From the NCBI GenBank assembly GCA_012728095.1, contig JAAYFU010000001.1, positions 1 through 64,000 of the forward strand: a stretch of 64,000 nt of DNA. Direction: 5' to 3'. Shown here in pieces: positions 1-8,924 of the stretch. The DNA comes from Clostridiaceae bacterium. GTDB lineage: Bacteria; Bacillota; Clostridia; DSM-8532. The translations under genes and the position numbers were made by a program. The notes beneath the pieces are model-generated. The model saw nothing but the letters and a program-made list of their open reading frames with translations. It ran no database searches and was not told the origin of the DNA. Within the stretch, counting starts at the first letter, position 1; every line of letters begins with the position of its first letter.

Positions 1-205
1 CCATGACATTTCGTACACTGTTCAATTTTCAATGTCCACTTCTGCCGTACTCCCTTTTCCGGCTCCCTGTCCCGCTTTCAGCCTCTCTCTCAACCTCAGC
101 GGAGACAGCTTTTATATCTTACCATCGACACTTTTTTCTGTCAAGCACTTTTTTCAACTTTTTTCGTATCATTTTCAGCTTGGTCCAGAGCGGCGATGGA
201 TTTTC
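1..205 (-). other. Leader of an rRNA operon (16S gene lies beyond the left edge)
   Basis: Read on the minus strand, this stretch follows three tandem promoters and has no convincing ORF. It ends with TTGAAAATTGAACAGTG near position 20, a phrase typical of the transcribed leader just upstream of 16S rRNA in clostridia and bacilli. The purine-rich stretch after the last -10 box also fits an rRNA leader. The 16S gene itself is not in the window, so the assignment rests on promoter architecture and this leader phrase. Confidence 0.7.
116..144 (-). promoter_or_regulatory. Sigma-A promoter P3 of the rRNA operon
   Basis: On the minus strand: TTGACA (144-139), a 17-bp spacer and TAAGAT (121-116), followed by ATAAAAGC. 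It is the promoter nearest the predicted 16S start. Tandem strong promoters are the usual arrangement of rRNA operons. Confidence 0.75.
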
Positions 206-234
206 ATTTTATCACAGTCGCTTCATTATGTCAA
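206..234 (-). promoter_or_regulatory. Sigma-A promoter P2 of the rRNA operon
   Basis: On the minus strand: TTGACA (234-229), a 17-bp spacer and TAAAAT (211-206). The -35 is a perfect consensus match and the spacing is ideal. It lies about 70 bp before P3. Confidence 0.75.
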
Positions 235-296
235 TTACTAATTACTAGTAATTATTTATTCATGCGCTTTTCAGCCCTCGCGACTGCGGCTTTATT

Positions 297-326
297 ATAT
301 TACATCAAGACAGACCATGTTGTCAA
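297..326 (-). promoter_or_regulatory. Sigma-A promoter P1 of the rRNA operon
   Basis: On the minus strand: -35 TTGACA (326-321), an 18-bp spacer and -10 TAATAT (302-297). It is the most upstream of three promoters pointing left. The bases after the -10 (ATAAAGCCGC) resemble those after P3, as in duplicated rrn promoters. Confidence 0.65.
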
Positions 327-361
327 CACTAAAATTTATATCATTTTTTATGCTTATTATG

Positions 362-1273
362 TCATTTTGCGAACATATCGATAAGGTTTATAACAACCGG
401 GCCCAATAATACTATGAATATTACGGGAAATATAAAAACAACCATCGGAATCAGCATCTTTATGGGCGCTTTCATGGCTTTCTCCGATATGCGCTGCTTT
501 CTGTTATGGCGAATCTGTTCCGATTGCAGTCTAAGTACCCTTCCTAAACTGACCCCCAATTGATCCGCCTGTACCACAGCGCTTACAAAGCTTCGCAAAT
601 CCTGAACGCCAACACGATCTGACATCTGGTATAAAGCATCCTTTTTGCTTTTACCTACCTTTATCTCCTGCAGTACCGTTTCAAATTCCCTGGCCAATGG
701 TCCCGGCATTTTCTCTACCACCTTTGAGATGGCCGAATCAAAAGTTAAACCTGCTTCGACACTGACAGTCAGGAGATCCATTATGTCAGGTAAACTTTTC
801 GTGATTTCAGACTGCCGTTTGCGAATCTTCGCGTTAAGCAGCATATTGGGGAAAAGCAGTCCTATTGTAACCGACGCAAGTATAATTATGAAAAGATCGC
901 TGAGATTCATTCTAAGTTGGATATATAGCAATAATACCAGTATTGGAAGCCCCAGTATCATGAATGCCTGTATGCCCAGCCAGTTCTTAACTCCCCAGGA
1001 ATAAGGCCTTCCAGCCATTATTATCTTATTTTCCATGTTTGCAATCAGCTCTTTTGGGGCAAGTCTCAGCACAGTCTTCCCGACGTTTTCCAGCACAGGT
1101 TTAATAATGCGTTCTTTAAACGATGCGCCAAGTTCGTCTTCCGGTATAATATCATTAGACTGCTGCTTAATATAATTTAACCTCCGGGAAATACTTTCTT
1201 TTGAGCTTTCTCTTAAATTAAAAACATTATATAAGAAACATGACAATGATATGAACAATAAGAATACTGCCAT
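362..1273 (-). CDS. tadC: TadC-like pilus platform protein (type II secretion F domain)
   Basis: Inner-membrane platform protein of the Tad/Flp pilus, thought to pair with TadB and couple to the TadA ATPase. About 303 residues: an N-terminal membrane segment, further hydrophobic segments near residues 85-135, a T2SSF-type cytoplasmic domain (LPDIMDLLTVSVEAGL; GVQDLRSFVSAVVQADQLG) and a C-terminal hydrophobic hairpin. It is the last gene of the operon, behind tadB. The frame also opens with TTG at 1300; I prefer the ATG at 1273 because it begins the first membrane segment, but the Shine-Dalgarno does not settle it. No terminator is visible before the rrn promoters. Confidence 0.88.
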   Translation of the reverse strand: MAVFLLFISLSCFLYNVFNLRESSKESISRRLNYIKQQSNDIIPEDELGASFKERIIKPVLENVGKTVLRLAPKELIANMENKIIMAGRPYSWGVKNWLGIQAFMILGLPILVLLLYIQLRMNLSDLFIIILASVTIGLLFPNMLLNAKIRKRQSEITKSLPDIMDLLTVSVEAGLTFDSAISKVVEKMPGPLAREFETVLQEIKVGKSKKDALYQMSDRVGVQDLRSFVSAVVQADQLGVSLGRVLRLQSEQIRHNRKQRISEKAMKAPIKMLIPMVVFIFPVIFIVLLGPVVINLIDMFAK

Positions 1274-1289
1274 TTCCGTTGACGGCCCC

Positions 1290-2261
1290 CTAAACTTCAA
1301 TATTAATAATTTTTCTTACGAATAGAATGCCCAGAAACTCCATAACCAGGGCGATAATTATCATAATAATACCTGTTGGATTTGTTACCAGTGTTTTTGT
1401 ATGTTCGGGGCTTATCATGCTTATCGCAGCAACAAGGAAAAACGGCAGCAGTGCAATAATCCAGCCTGATATCCGTCCCTGCGCTGTCAATGTTTTAATT
1501 TCCCCTTTGGCCCGGATTCGCTGGCGAATTGTTTCAGAAATGTTATCAAGAATCTCGGCGAGGTTGCCTCCAATCTGCCTTTGAATCAATACTGCCGTCA
1601 CCATAAGCTCCAAATCATCGCTGCCTACACGCTTAACCATGTTGTCAAGGGCCGTTTCGATGTTTACGCCAAGACTGATTTCCTTTTGGAGTTTTGCAAA
1701 CTCATCTGCCATAGGGCCGGTAAGTTCACGGCTTACTGAGTCGACAGCCTGAAAAAAGCTGTGACCGGCTTTCAGGGAATTGGACAGAACTGTTAATGTA
1801 TCCCCCAATTGATTGTTTATTGTTCTTAATCTCTTACTGATGTTCCTTTTCAATATTAACAATGGCACAAACCAGCCTGATACGGCCATCGCCATGATCA
1901 CCGGAAAGTTTTTAAAGAATAATGCTCCCATCAGGCCTGAAACCACAAAAAGTATTAAGCATATTGACAGAAATTCTTCAGGTTTCATCATAATGTTGGC
2001 ATTTAATAGTTTCCTTCTTATTTTGTTTTTATATTTTGTAAAAAACCCTGATTTTTCAATGCTCCTGGCAATAATCCCCAACCCCTGCCGGTAATTCTCC
2101 TGCTGTTTTTTTACTTTTTCATCCTTTACTGTTTCAGACTGGTTTGTATATGCATCAAGGCGGCTGATATACTTGTTTTTATTAAACAGTCCGCATAGCA
2201 ACTGATAGAAAAAAGCAGTCAGTGAAATCCCTGAAATTAATAATACCGGTAAATATTCCAT
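1290..2261 (-). CDS. tadB: TadB-like pilus platform protein
   Basis: Second Tad platform protein with a T2SSF domain. About 323 residues: an N-terminal membrane segment, a hydrophobic pair around residues 100-140, the conserved cytoplasmic stretch (QLGDTLTVLSNSLKAGHSF; DDLELMVTAVLIQRQIGGNLAEILD) and C-terminal membrane segments. The frame opens further upstream, inside tadA, but the ATG at 2261 has GGAG about 10 nt before it and begins the membrane helix. It lies 16 bp after tadA and is co-transcribed with it. Confidence 0.9.
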   Translation of the reverse strand: MEYLPVLLISGISLTAFFYQLLCGLFNKNKYISRLDAYTNQSETVKDEKVKKQQENYRQGLGIIARSIEKSGFFTKYKNKIRRKLLNANIMMKPEEFLSICLILFVVSGLMGALFFKNFPVIMAMAVSGWFVPLLILKRNISKRLRTINNQLGDTLTVLSNSLKAGHSFFQAVDSVSRELTGPMADEFAKLQKEISLGVNIETALDNMVKRVGSDDLELMVTAVLIQRQIGGNLAEILDNISETIRQRIRAKGEIKTLTAQGRISGWIIALLPFFLVAAISMISPEHTKTLVTNPTGIIMIIIALVMEFLGILFVRKIINIEV

Positions 2262-2277
2262 TTTCGTCACTCTCCAA

Positions 2278-3633
2278 TCACTGGGCAGAAAACATATCAG
2301 CAGGAAGGACAACGCCTGTTTTAAGCAGTTTATCCATAAAACCGGGTTTAAGCCCTGTAGGTACCAATCTGCCTTTTATCCGGCCGTTATTGTCAAACCC
2401 CTCTTCCTTATATACAAAGATATCCTGAAGGGTTATGACATCACCTTCCATACCTGATACCTCTGTTATGTAGGTAATTTTTCGTGACCCGTCTTTAAGC
2501 CGGGTTTGCTGCACTATCAGATCTATTGCTGATGATATCTGTTCACGGATAGCCCTGACGGGAAGATCCATTCCCGACATCAAAACCATTGTTTCAAGAC
2601 GTGAAAGAATATCCCTGGGCGAATTGGCATGAGCGGTTGTTAAAGACCCGTCATGACCGGTATTCATTGCCTGGAGCATATCCAGCGCTTCGCCTGACCT
2701 GACTTCACCTACTATAATGCGATCAGGACGCATACGCAGTGAATTTCTGACTAAATCCCGTATTGATATCGCACCCTTTCCCTCTACATTGGGAGGACGG
2801 GTTTCCAATCTGACAATATGAGCTTGTTTAAGCTGCAATTCGGCAGCATCCTCAATAGTGATAATTCTTTCATCCTCAGGAATAAAAGAGGATATAACGT
2901 TAAGGGTTGTAGTTTTACCGCTGCCGGTACCGCCCGATACAATAATATTAAGGCGCGCTTCAACGCAGGCTTTCAAAAATTGCGCCACTTCTGCCGTCAT
3001 GGTGCCGAAACGTATAAGGTCATTGACTGTATATGGGTTATCAGAGAACTTTCTGATTGTGATTGTAGGACCGTTTAATGCCAAAGGCGGAATTATTATA
3101 TTGACACGGGAACCATTGGGAAGCCTTGCGTCAACCATGGGCGAGCTTTCGTCTATGCGTCTTCCCAGGGGCGCAACTATTCTCTCTATAATATGAAAAA
3201 GATGAGCATTGTCTCTGAAGGTTATATCGCTCAATTCCAGTTTTCCGTTCCGTTCCACATAGACTTGGTTTGGCCCGTTCACCATGACCTCATTGATTTC
3301 GGGATCGTTTAAGAGAGGCGTTATAGGCCCGAAACCGATTGTTTCGTTAATTATATCCCGGGCTATTGTATTACGTTCATTCCGCGTTAAATACTTCGCT
3401 TCGCTTTCAATAACTTCATTGACTATTTTACGGATTTCATCCTCAACAGCTTGCATATCATCTTCATTATCATGCGATATGCTTACCTCTTCCACTACCT
3501 TATTAAAGATTTTTAATTTTAAGTCTTTATACAGGTCTTCTTTTTGGTCATCTTTTTGCGCATGGATAGATACAGGCTTGCCTGGTTTTATTTCGTCCTG
3601 TTTGTCCATAGCCAGTCTTTCAAGCAGTCCCAT
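2278..3633 (-). CDS. tadA: TadA/CpaF pilus assembly ATPase
   Basis: Hexameric secretion ATPase of the VirB11/PilT superfamily that powers Tad pilus assembly. 451 residues. A charged N-terminal region (1-80) precedes the CpaF N-domain. Walker A is GGTGSGKT at 234-241, Walker B DRIIVGE at 304-310, and the His box HDGSLTTAHAN at 327-337. The length fits the family. The ATG at 3633 follows AAGGAGG at good spacing. It sits 12 bp after cpaE/tadZ. A paralogue lies at 32136-33377 in the second Tad-like locus. Confidence 0.95.
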   Translation of the reverse strand: MGLLERLAMDKQDEIKPGKPVSIHAQKDDQKEDLYKDLKLKIFNKVVEEVSISHDNEDDMQAVEDEIRKIVNEVIESEAKYLTRNERNTIARDIINETIGFGPITPLLNDPEINEVMVNGPNQVYVERNGKLELSDITFRDNAHLFHIIERIVAPLGRRIDESSPMVDARLPNGSRVNIIIPPLALNGPTITIRKFSDNPYTVNDLIRFGTMTAEVAQFLKACVEARLNIIVSGGTGSGKTTTLNVISSFIPEDERIITIEDAAELQLKQAHIVRLETRPPNVEGKGAISIRDLVRNSLRMRPDRIIVGEVRSGEALDMLQAMNTGHDGSLTTAHANSPRDILSRLETMVLMSGMDLPVRAIREQISSAIDLIVQQTRLKDGSRKITYITEVSGMEGDVITLQDIFVYKEEGFDNNGRIKGRLVPTGLKPGFMDKLLKTGVVLPADMFSAQ

Positions 3634-3645
3634 ACCTGTTCCTCC

Positions 3646-4845
3646 TTAAAACTGAAGAATCTTCCATAAAGTACGCTTTTCAGTTACCGGTTCCAAATTA
3701 TTGGTATGAATTTTGTCCGCGAGACCTATTATGGATCTGGCAACCCTGGTGTCTACTCTTGACATAACAAACGGTATACCTTTATTGGCACTGGTAATAA
3801 CCGTATTATTATCCTCCGGGATATTGACAAATATCGGGTAACCCACTGTTTCTTCAAACTCGCTGCAATTGACACCGTATTGTTCGTTGACCTTGTTAAG
3901 TATTACCTGGATTTTATCCTTATATCTTAGATTCTCCATTAGATTTAATCCTACCCTGATGTTTTTTATAGCGGGTAAATCCAGGGTTGAAACAACCAGG
4001 ATTTTTTCGGAATTATCCAGCGAGGTCAAAACTACTTCCTGGAAAGTAGCCGGAAGATCAATTATTACATAATGAAAATGACCGTTTAACAAAGCCAGTA
4101 TTCTCTCAATGTGCCTGCTGTCTATAAATTCTGCGTACTCGGGTTTTAAAGGCGCCGGCAGTACGCTTACTCCGGAAAAATGAGTGCAAAGATAGTCATT
4201 TACAAGATCCGAATCCATATTGTTCAGATCCCTTACAAGGTCATAAATCGTGTTTTTAACCGATAAATTCATCATTACGGCTACGTCCCCGAATTGCAGA
4301 TCCAGATCAAGAAGGCATACGCGCTTCTTAGTGTTTCTTGCAAGGGCTACGGCTAAATTTGTCGCTATTGTGGTTTTCCCCACGCCGCCCTTGGTACTGA
4401 ATACTGTTATAACCTTGGTCTGAACAACCTGATTAATCACTTTTAAAGTATGTTTTTTTTTATTCTGAATCTCGTATGTCTGTATTATGGCCGATATCAG
4501 CTCATCGGCGGAAAAAGGCTTTACCAGGTATTCTCTTGCTCCGAAGAACATGGCTTTTTTCAAATATTCATTTTCAGACTGGACAGACATTATAATAACG
4601 CCCAGGTCAGGCATAGAGGCAGTTAATATATTTGTGGCTGTCAATCCGTCCATGTCAGGCATGTTGATATCTATCAATACAATGTCCGGTTTGACCTTCT
4701 GGCACAGCTTGATTCCTTCCTTCCCTCCGAAAGCGGTACCAACAACCTCTATCTGTCTGTCACACAAACCCAGCAGTGTTTTTACATTTTCTACGGTATC
4801 CACGCTGTCATCAATTATTACGACCTTTATTTTGCCCTCGTCCAT
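3646..4845 (-). CDS. cpaE: CpaE/TadZ-like pilus localisation ATPase with receiver domain
   Basis: Tad-system MinD/ParA-type ATPase thought to position the pilus machine. Residues 1-120 form a response-regulator receiver fold with acidic pair D12-D13, a phosphoacceptor-like D59 (LIDINMPDMDG) and K109 (YLVKP), so phosphorylation looks possible. Residues 143-390 are the MinD-like ATPase with a deviant Walker A KGGVGKTT at 152-159 and LLDLDLQFGD as switch region. The start overlaps the cpaB stop (TAATG) and follows GGGAGG. Its counterpart in the second locus lacks the Walker A lysine. Confidence 0.92.
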   Translation of the reverse strand: MDEGKIKVVIIDDSVDTVENVKTLLGLCDRQIEVVGTAFGGKEGIKLCQKVKPDIVLIDINMPDMDGLTATNILTASMPDLGVIIMSVQSENEYLKKAMFFGAREYLVKPFSADELISAIIQTYEIQNKKKHTLKVINQVVQTKVITVFSTKGGVGKTTIATNLAVALARNTKKRVCLLDLDLQFGDVAVMMNLSVKNTIYDLVRDLNNMDSDLVNDYLCTHFSGVSVLPAPLKPEYAEFIDSRHIERILALLNGHFHYVIIDLPATFQEVVLTSLDNSEKILVVSTLDLPAIKNIRVGLNLMENLRYKDKIQVILNKVNEQYGVNCSEFEETVGYPIFVNIPEDNNTVITSANKGIPFVMSRVDTRVARSIIGLADKIHTNNLEPVTEKRTLWKILQF

Positions 4846-5621
4846 TATTCTTCACCTCCCGTTTGATCCGTTAATCTTCCTGAATAGTTTAACGGCAATA
4901 AATCTTCAATAATTACGCCGGGCGTTTCAACCAGTTCTTTATCCTTATTTCCTCTGAGAGCAACTGCAAAATCCGCGAAAGTACTTGTATATGCCAGCTT
5001 TTCAGCGTCAATGGGCGAAACGCAAAGAGTAATTGTCCTGGGCAGTTCAGAATCATTTGAAGAATCGCGTTTTTCCCAGGTATTGTCCCGGATACGGTTC
5101 GGCCCTATCGCAAGTACTTCTACATTCTGGATTATGGTATTGCTGATCTTTATCTCTTTATTATCATCTGTTTTTATCACGTAATTCCCTATGATATCTA
5201 CCTTATCACCTACCCTCAACAGATTCGAGAAGATGGATTTTTCATTTACAAAAACAGAAATGGCGCGCATATTTTCAGGAATACTGAAAGATAAATCAAG
5301 CTCCTCCCATCGTGCCAGTCTTTCGGTCCGGAATGGCTCTCCCTTAATAACAGTTTCTCTTACATACATACCTTCAATGTTTTTTCTGTCGTTTATAATA
5401 CCTTCGGGCAGAGCATCCTCCGGCACGTCTACGGTGCTGATATCTTCCGGTTTAATTTCTTCTCCAACTTTTATATTCCTGGATGCTACCAGTAACTTAA
5501 TATTCCTTGTTTCAGGGATCGGTCTTTTCAGGCTTTTTATATAACCGAGAACAAGACCGCATGATATTAATGTGAGTATTAATGAAATTGTAAGGGCTTT
5601 TATGTTTATTTTCTTCTCCAT
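4845..5621 (-). CDS. cpaB: CpaB/RcpC-like Flp pilus assembly protein (SAF domain)
   Basis: Tad component carrying a SAF domain, thought to act outside the membrane in gating or stabilising the pilus. 258 residues: one N-terminal membrane segment (about 8-27), then a SAF-like region (LLVASRNIKVGEEIKPEDISTV, residues about 43-65) and the RcpC-type domain with RAISVFVNE and VDIIGNYV. The length is typical. The start has GAGGCG upstream; the stop overlaps the cpaE start. Confidence 0.9.
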   Translation of the reverse strand: MEKKINIKALTISLILTLISCGLVLGYIKSLKRPIPETRNIKLLVASRNIKVGEEIKPEDISTVDVPEDALPEGIINDRKNIEGMYVRETVIKGEPFRTERLARWEELDLSFSIPENMRAISVFVNEKSIFSNLLRVGDKVDIIGNYVIKTDDNKEIKISNTIIQNVEVLAIGPNRIRDNTWEKRDSSNDSELPRTITLCVSPIDAEKLAYTSTFADFAVALRGNKDKELVETPGVIIEDLLPLNYSGRLTDQTGGEE

Positions 5622-5644
5622 TTTTTACGCCTCATTTTAACTGG

Positions 5645-6043
5645 TTACTCGACCCGCATTACCGAAGTCGCCTTTAATACCGCTTCTTGTCCCTGAAATA
5701 ACTTACCGATTACAGGCGTTATCAGGCCGGCTCTGTATACTACTTCTACCTTTACCTGAGTACCATGCTTCCGGGAATCAAAGGAAGGAGAAACAGAAAT
5801 GTGCATATTGGAGAGTTTCAATGTTGTCGTCATATTTTCAACAACCTGGACTATCTCACTGTCAGTGCCCCCCAGAGCCGCTTTCCTAGCGCCTTCCCTG
5901 GACGCATTGGCTATTATGATATAGTTGTTAAAAAGCAAACCAAACTCGATTATTCCCATGACTATCAGGATTATAATCGGCAATATGATAGCCGTTTCAA
6001 CCAGGGATTGTCCCCTTATGTTTTTTACGTCTGTTTTTATCAC
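5645..6043 (-). CDS. tadE: TadE-like minor pseudopilin
   Basis: Small TadE-family protein with a class III-like prepilin signature: IRGQSLVETAIILP, where cleavage would follow the glycine and the glutamate sits near +5, then one long membrane helix and an extracellular domain of about 90 residues. It probably caps or primes Flp pili. An ATG at 6052 abuts the GGAGG with no spacer, so I choose GTG at 6043, which has GGAGG 9 nt upstream. It lies after the hairpin that follows flp and 23 bp before cpaB. Confidence 0.85.
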   Translation of the reverse strand: MIKTDVKNIRGQSLVETAIILPIIILIVMGIIEFGLLFNNYIIIANASREGARKAALGGTDSEIVQVVENMTTTLKLSNMHISVSPSFDSRKHGTQVKVEVVYRAGLITPVIGKLFQGQEAVLKATSVMRVE

Positions 6044-6071
6044 TGATCTCATCCTCCGGCGTTGAAAAAAT

Positions 6072-6097
6072 TTGCCCCTGTTTTAAAACAGGGGCAA
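6072..6097 (-). terminator. Hairpin terminator or attenuator between flp and tadE
   Basis: On the minus strand TTGCCCCTG-TTTTAAAA-CAGGGGCAA forms a 9-bp stem, followed by A then TTTTTT. It stands between the flp stop (6134) and the tadE start (6043). That position would end most flp transcripts and let a minority continue into the assembly genes. Confidence 0.85.
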
Positions 6098-6133
6098 TTA
6101 TTCCTTACAATACCCGGAACAACGGTTTTGCTT

Positions 6134-6325
6134 TTATTCTTCCGGAACTGCGGTGCCGACTGCTTCTGAAATGGTGTTAAAAATATTTCCGAGATTGACA
6201 CCTAGAGCTCTTAACGCAACAATAACAACTATAGCAATAAGGCCGATAATGAGACCATACTCTACCATACCCTGGCCTTTTTTGCTTTTTATCATGTGTG
6301 TCAAGACATTAAACAGATACATCAT
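6134..6325 (-). CDS. flp: Flp-type major pilin
   Basis: Major pilin subunit of the Tad pilus. 63 residues. A short basic leader (IKSKKGQ) is followed by GMVEYGLIIGLIAIV: the Flp motif with processing after a glycine, glutamate at the conserved position followed by tyrosine, then one hydrophobic helix and a short polar tail (AVGTAVPEE). GGGGGA precedes the double ATG. It is first in the operon; a TATAAT-like -10 lies at 6382-6387 but no good -35 is seen. The peptidase needed to process it (TadV/CpaA) is not in this window. Confidence 0.92.
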   Translation of the reverse strand: MMYLFNVLTHMIKSKKGQGMVEYGLIIGLIAIVVIVALRALGVNLGNIFNTISEAVGTAVPEE

Positions 6326-6471
6326 TGATTAATCCCCCTGTCCATATAATTTTTGTAGTTAGATATACTCCTTACAATGCCATTATACAGGGGAGAAAAA
6401 CCGTTTAATATCAGTCATTCATCACATTTTCAGGGGGACTTCCAGATATGGAAACCAGGACCTTTGTCCTA

Positions 6472-7119
6472 TTATTCAACAATTTTATTCTTGATAGCAT
6501 AAACTGCAGCCTGAGTCCTGTCCTGGACATTAAGCTTGCGGAATATGCTTGATATATGGTTCTTTACGGTTTTTTCGCTGATATAAAGAGCGTTTGCAAT
6601 TTCTTTATTCAACATTCCTTTTGCAAGCAGCCTCAAGACTTCGGTTTCTCTTTCGGTCAGGCGGTTTTTCGGTTCATCTGCGCCGCTTTTTATTCTTTTA
6701 TACTCATTGACCAGTTCTCTGGCCATTGTAGGCTGAATATATGTTTGATTTTTATTAACGCTTCTTATTGCTTCAATAAGAGCGCTGGCTTCTGCGTCCT
6801 TTAGTATGTACCCAAGCGCTCCCAGTTCCAGGGCTTTAAGCAAATATTCCCTGTCCTGATGTATGGTAAGCATCACGGCCTTTACCCCGCTGTCAAATGC
6901 TTTTATTTGTTCCAGGGCCTCAAGTCCGTTTAACACCGGCATATTAATATCCATAAGGAGAACGTCAGGTTTTACTTCTTTGTATTTTTCAACCGCCGTT
7001 TTCCCATCAGAACACGCAGCAATAACCTTTATATCGTTTTCCAGTTCAAGCAGTTGTTTGAGTCCGTCTCTGATCATTGAATGGTCTTCCGCAATCATCA
7101 CCCTGATATAATCGGTCAT
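6472..7119 (-). CDS. NarL/DegU-family response regulator
   Basis: DNA-binding response regulator, 215 residues. The N-terminal receiver has acidic E11-D12, phosphoacceptor D57 (LLMDINMP) and lysine in YILKD near 106. The C-terminal LuxR-type HTH (about 150-213) contains LTEREVEVL-like LTERETEVLRLLAKG and ISEKTVKNHISSIFRKL. The start overlaps the kinase stop (ATGA), so the pair is translationally coupled. It is DegU-like in architecture; adjacency to flp suggests, but does not show, control of the Tad operon. Confidence 0.93.
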   Translation of the reverse strand: MTDYIRVMIAEDHSMIRDGLKQLLELENDIKVIAACSDGKTAVEKYKEVKPDVLLMDINMPVLNGLEALEQIKAFDSGVKAVMLTIHQDREYLLKALELGALGYILKDAEASALIEAIRSVNKNQTYIQPTMARELVNEYKRIKSGADEPKNRLTERETEVLRLLAKGMLNKEIANALYISEKTVKNHISSIFRKLNVQDRTQAAVYAIKNKIVE

Positions 7120-8282
7120 ATGATACCTCCCTGGACTTCATAAGGTAATTTCACCATAATTGTAGTACCGACATTTATTTCAGAATTTATTGTAAACTCC
7201 CCTTCCAGAAGCTCGATTCTTTCTTTCATTCCGATAATGCCGAATCCGCCGTCATCATCTCTGGTTATATCACTCAAAGAGCTGATATCAAAGCCTTTAC
7301 CGTCATCCTTTATTCTCAGCAATATGGATTTTTCGGCACATTCCAGCTGGATGCTTACACTTGTGGCGTCCGCATGCTTGTATGTATTATTCAAAGCCTC
7401 CTGAACAACCCTGAAAATGGCCAGGGAGATATTACTGTCTTTAATTCGTTTATCGTTTCCCTTTATCTTTAATTCAACATTTATGGAATGTTCGTTTCTG
7501 AAACTTTCTATATATTTCTGCAATGTGGTTTTAAGCCCTAAATCATCAATGGACATGGGTCTTAAATCGTATATTACCCTTCTGACATCCTTTAAACATA
7601 AACGAACAATATCTTTAAGGACACCTAATTCCTCGATGGTCCTATTTATATCTATACCGGCCATCTTTTCACATATTTCTGCCTTCAATACGACATTGCT
7701 CATGGCCTGCGCCGGTCCGTCATGGATCTCGCGGGCTATGCGCCTGCGTTCATTTTCCTGCGCTTTAATAATACGTATGGCTATAAGTCTCTTGCTTTCA
7801 GCATTTTCAAAATGCTCATCCAGCTTTTGAAGATCCCCGGATAGATAGCTTAATACTGTGCCTACCTGCGCTACCAGTTTTTCTGCCTTTCCAACTGTCT
7901 CGACTGCATTCTTCAGTCGTCTTTCGACATCATTGCGTCTTGCAATCGTATTCTTTTCGCGTTCCCGGCATACGGCCAATTGTATCATAAGTTCATTGGC
8001 TTCATCATATGCTTTCTTCATTTCTTCTTCGGAATACTTGTCAAAATTCCGGTTGATGTTGGCCAGCTTTTTCCGGCTCTTAATCACCTTAAGCTCCAGT
8101 GTCTGGCACTCGTTCATAATAGATGCCGCTTCAGCCTTTAAATACTGGAGTTCTTCCTTCAGATTATGTACTTCTTTTCTGGCACTCTCCGATATTTCAA
8201 ATATGGCGCCCTTGCTCTCTTCAATTACTCTCAGTGTTTTTTTGACTATGTCATTGATTCTCTTAATGCCGATATCTTCCAA
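7116..8282 (-). CDS. DegS-like sensor histidine kinase
   Basis: Cytoplasmic sensor kinase, 388 residues with no membrane segment. Residues about 1-165 are a long coiled-coil sensor, as in DegS. The HisKA_3 dimerisation helix has EIHDGPAQ with phosphorylated H187. A HATPase_c domain follows (NNTYKHADA as N box; DDGKGFD; GGFGIIGMKERI). It starts with TTG at 8282, supported by GGAGG 7 nt upstream. It is 15 bp downstream of nrdR and overlaps the regulator gene by 4 bp. Confidence 0.93.
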   Translation of the reverse strand: MEDIGIKRINDIVKKTLRVIEESKGAIFEISESARKEVHNLKEELQYLKAEAASIMNECQTLELKVIKSRKKLANINRNFDKYSEEEMKKAYDEANELMIQLAVCREREKNTIARRNDVERRLKNAVETVGKAEKLVAQVGTVLSYLSGDLQKLDEHFENAESKRLIAIRIIKAQENERRRIAREIHDGPAQAMSNVVLKAEICEKMAGIDINRTIEELGVLKDIVRLCLKDVRRVIYDLRPMSIDDLGLKTTLQKYIESFRNEHSINVELKIKGNDKRIKDSNISLAIFRVVQEALNNTYKHADATSVSIQLECAEKSILLRIKDDGKGFDISSLSDITRDDDGGFGIIGMKERIELLEGEFTINSEINVGTTIMVKLPYEVQGGII

Positions 8283-8297
8283 CAGCTGACCTCCGGT

Positions 8298-8753
8298 TTA
8301 TTTCTCACGCAACAGCTTATTCAATTCTTCCATAAAAGTATTTATATCTTTAAACTGCCGATATACCGATGCAAATCTGACATATGCTACTTCATCAAGT
8401 TCCTTGAGCTTTTCCATCACCAGCTCCCCGATAAATTCGCTGGTAACTTCCCGCTCGAGGGAATTATTAATTTGTCCTTCGATGGCATCAAGAATCTTTT
8501 CGATCTGGTTTATCGATACAGATCTTTTCTCGCATGCGCGAAGAATACCCTTTCTTACTTTATCCCTGTCATAAGGCTGGCGGGAACCATCTTTTTTTAT
8601 CACCATAATAGGCATGTTTTCCACTTTTTCATAAGTGGTATACCGTTTATGGCAACTTAAGCATTCTCTGCGACGTCTTATTGTGGCGCCTTCATCGGTA
8701 GGCCTCGAATCAATAACCTTATCTTCATCAAAAGAACAGTAAGGGCATTTCAT
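8298..8753 (-). CDS. nrdR: NrdR transcriptional repressor of ribonucleotide reductase genes
   Basis: Zinc-ribbon/ATP-cone repressor that senses ATP/dATP and represses nrd operons. 151 residues, the usual length. Zinc ribbon MKCPYC...[12 protein letters not shown] with four cysteines at 3, 6, 31 and 34; the ATP-cone domain starts with [15 protein letters not shown] around residue 52. The ATG has AAGGAG upstream. It heads the nrdR-degS-degU group. No nrd genes are in the window. Confidence 0.97.
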   Translation of the reverse strand: MKCPYCSFDEDKVIDSRPTDEGATIRRRRECLSCHKRYTTYEKVENMPIMVIKKDGSRQPYDRDKVRKGILRACEKRSVSINQIEKILDAIEGQINNSLEREVTSEFIGELVMEKLKELDEVAYVRFASVYRQFKDINTFMEELNKLLREK

Positions 8754-8892
8754 AGGCTTTCTCCTTACAATTATATATTTTTGGTACTATTTAATCTATC
8801 GTCATATTTTCCTATTTACTTTTATATTTTAATGGTATAAAAGGCCTGTTTTCAAATCGACATAGGAATCAGTCAAACAGTCAGCAATAAAA

Positions 8893-8912
8893 AATGAGGG
8901 TTAACCCTCATT
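8893..8912 (-). terminator. Intrinsic terminator of sigG
   Basis: On the minus strand AATGAGGGTT/AACCCTCATT is a 10-bp perfect palindrome followed by TTTTTATT, 13 bp after the sigG stop. Confidence 0.9.
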
Positions 8913-8924
8913 AAATTATACCAT

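Noticed and set aside
3-248. Plus-strand ORF near the left edge
   Set aside because: Codon use and content look random, there is no ribosome site, and the stretch is better explained as the rrn promoter and leader on the other strand.
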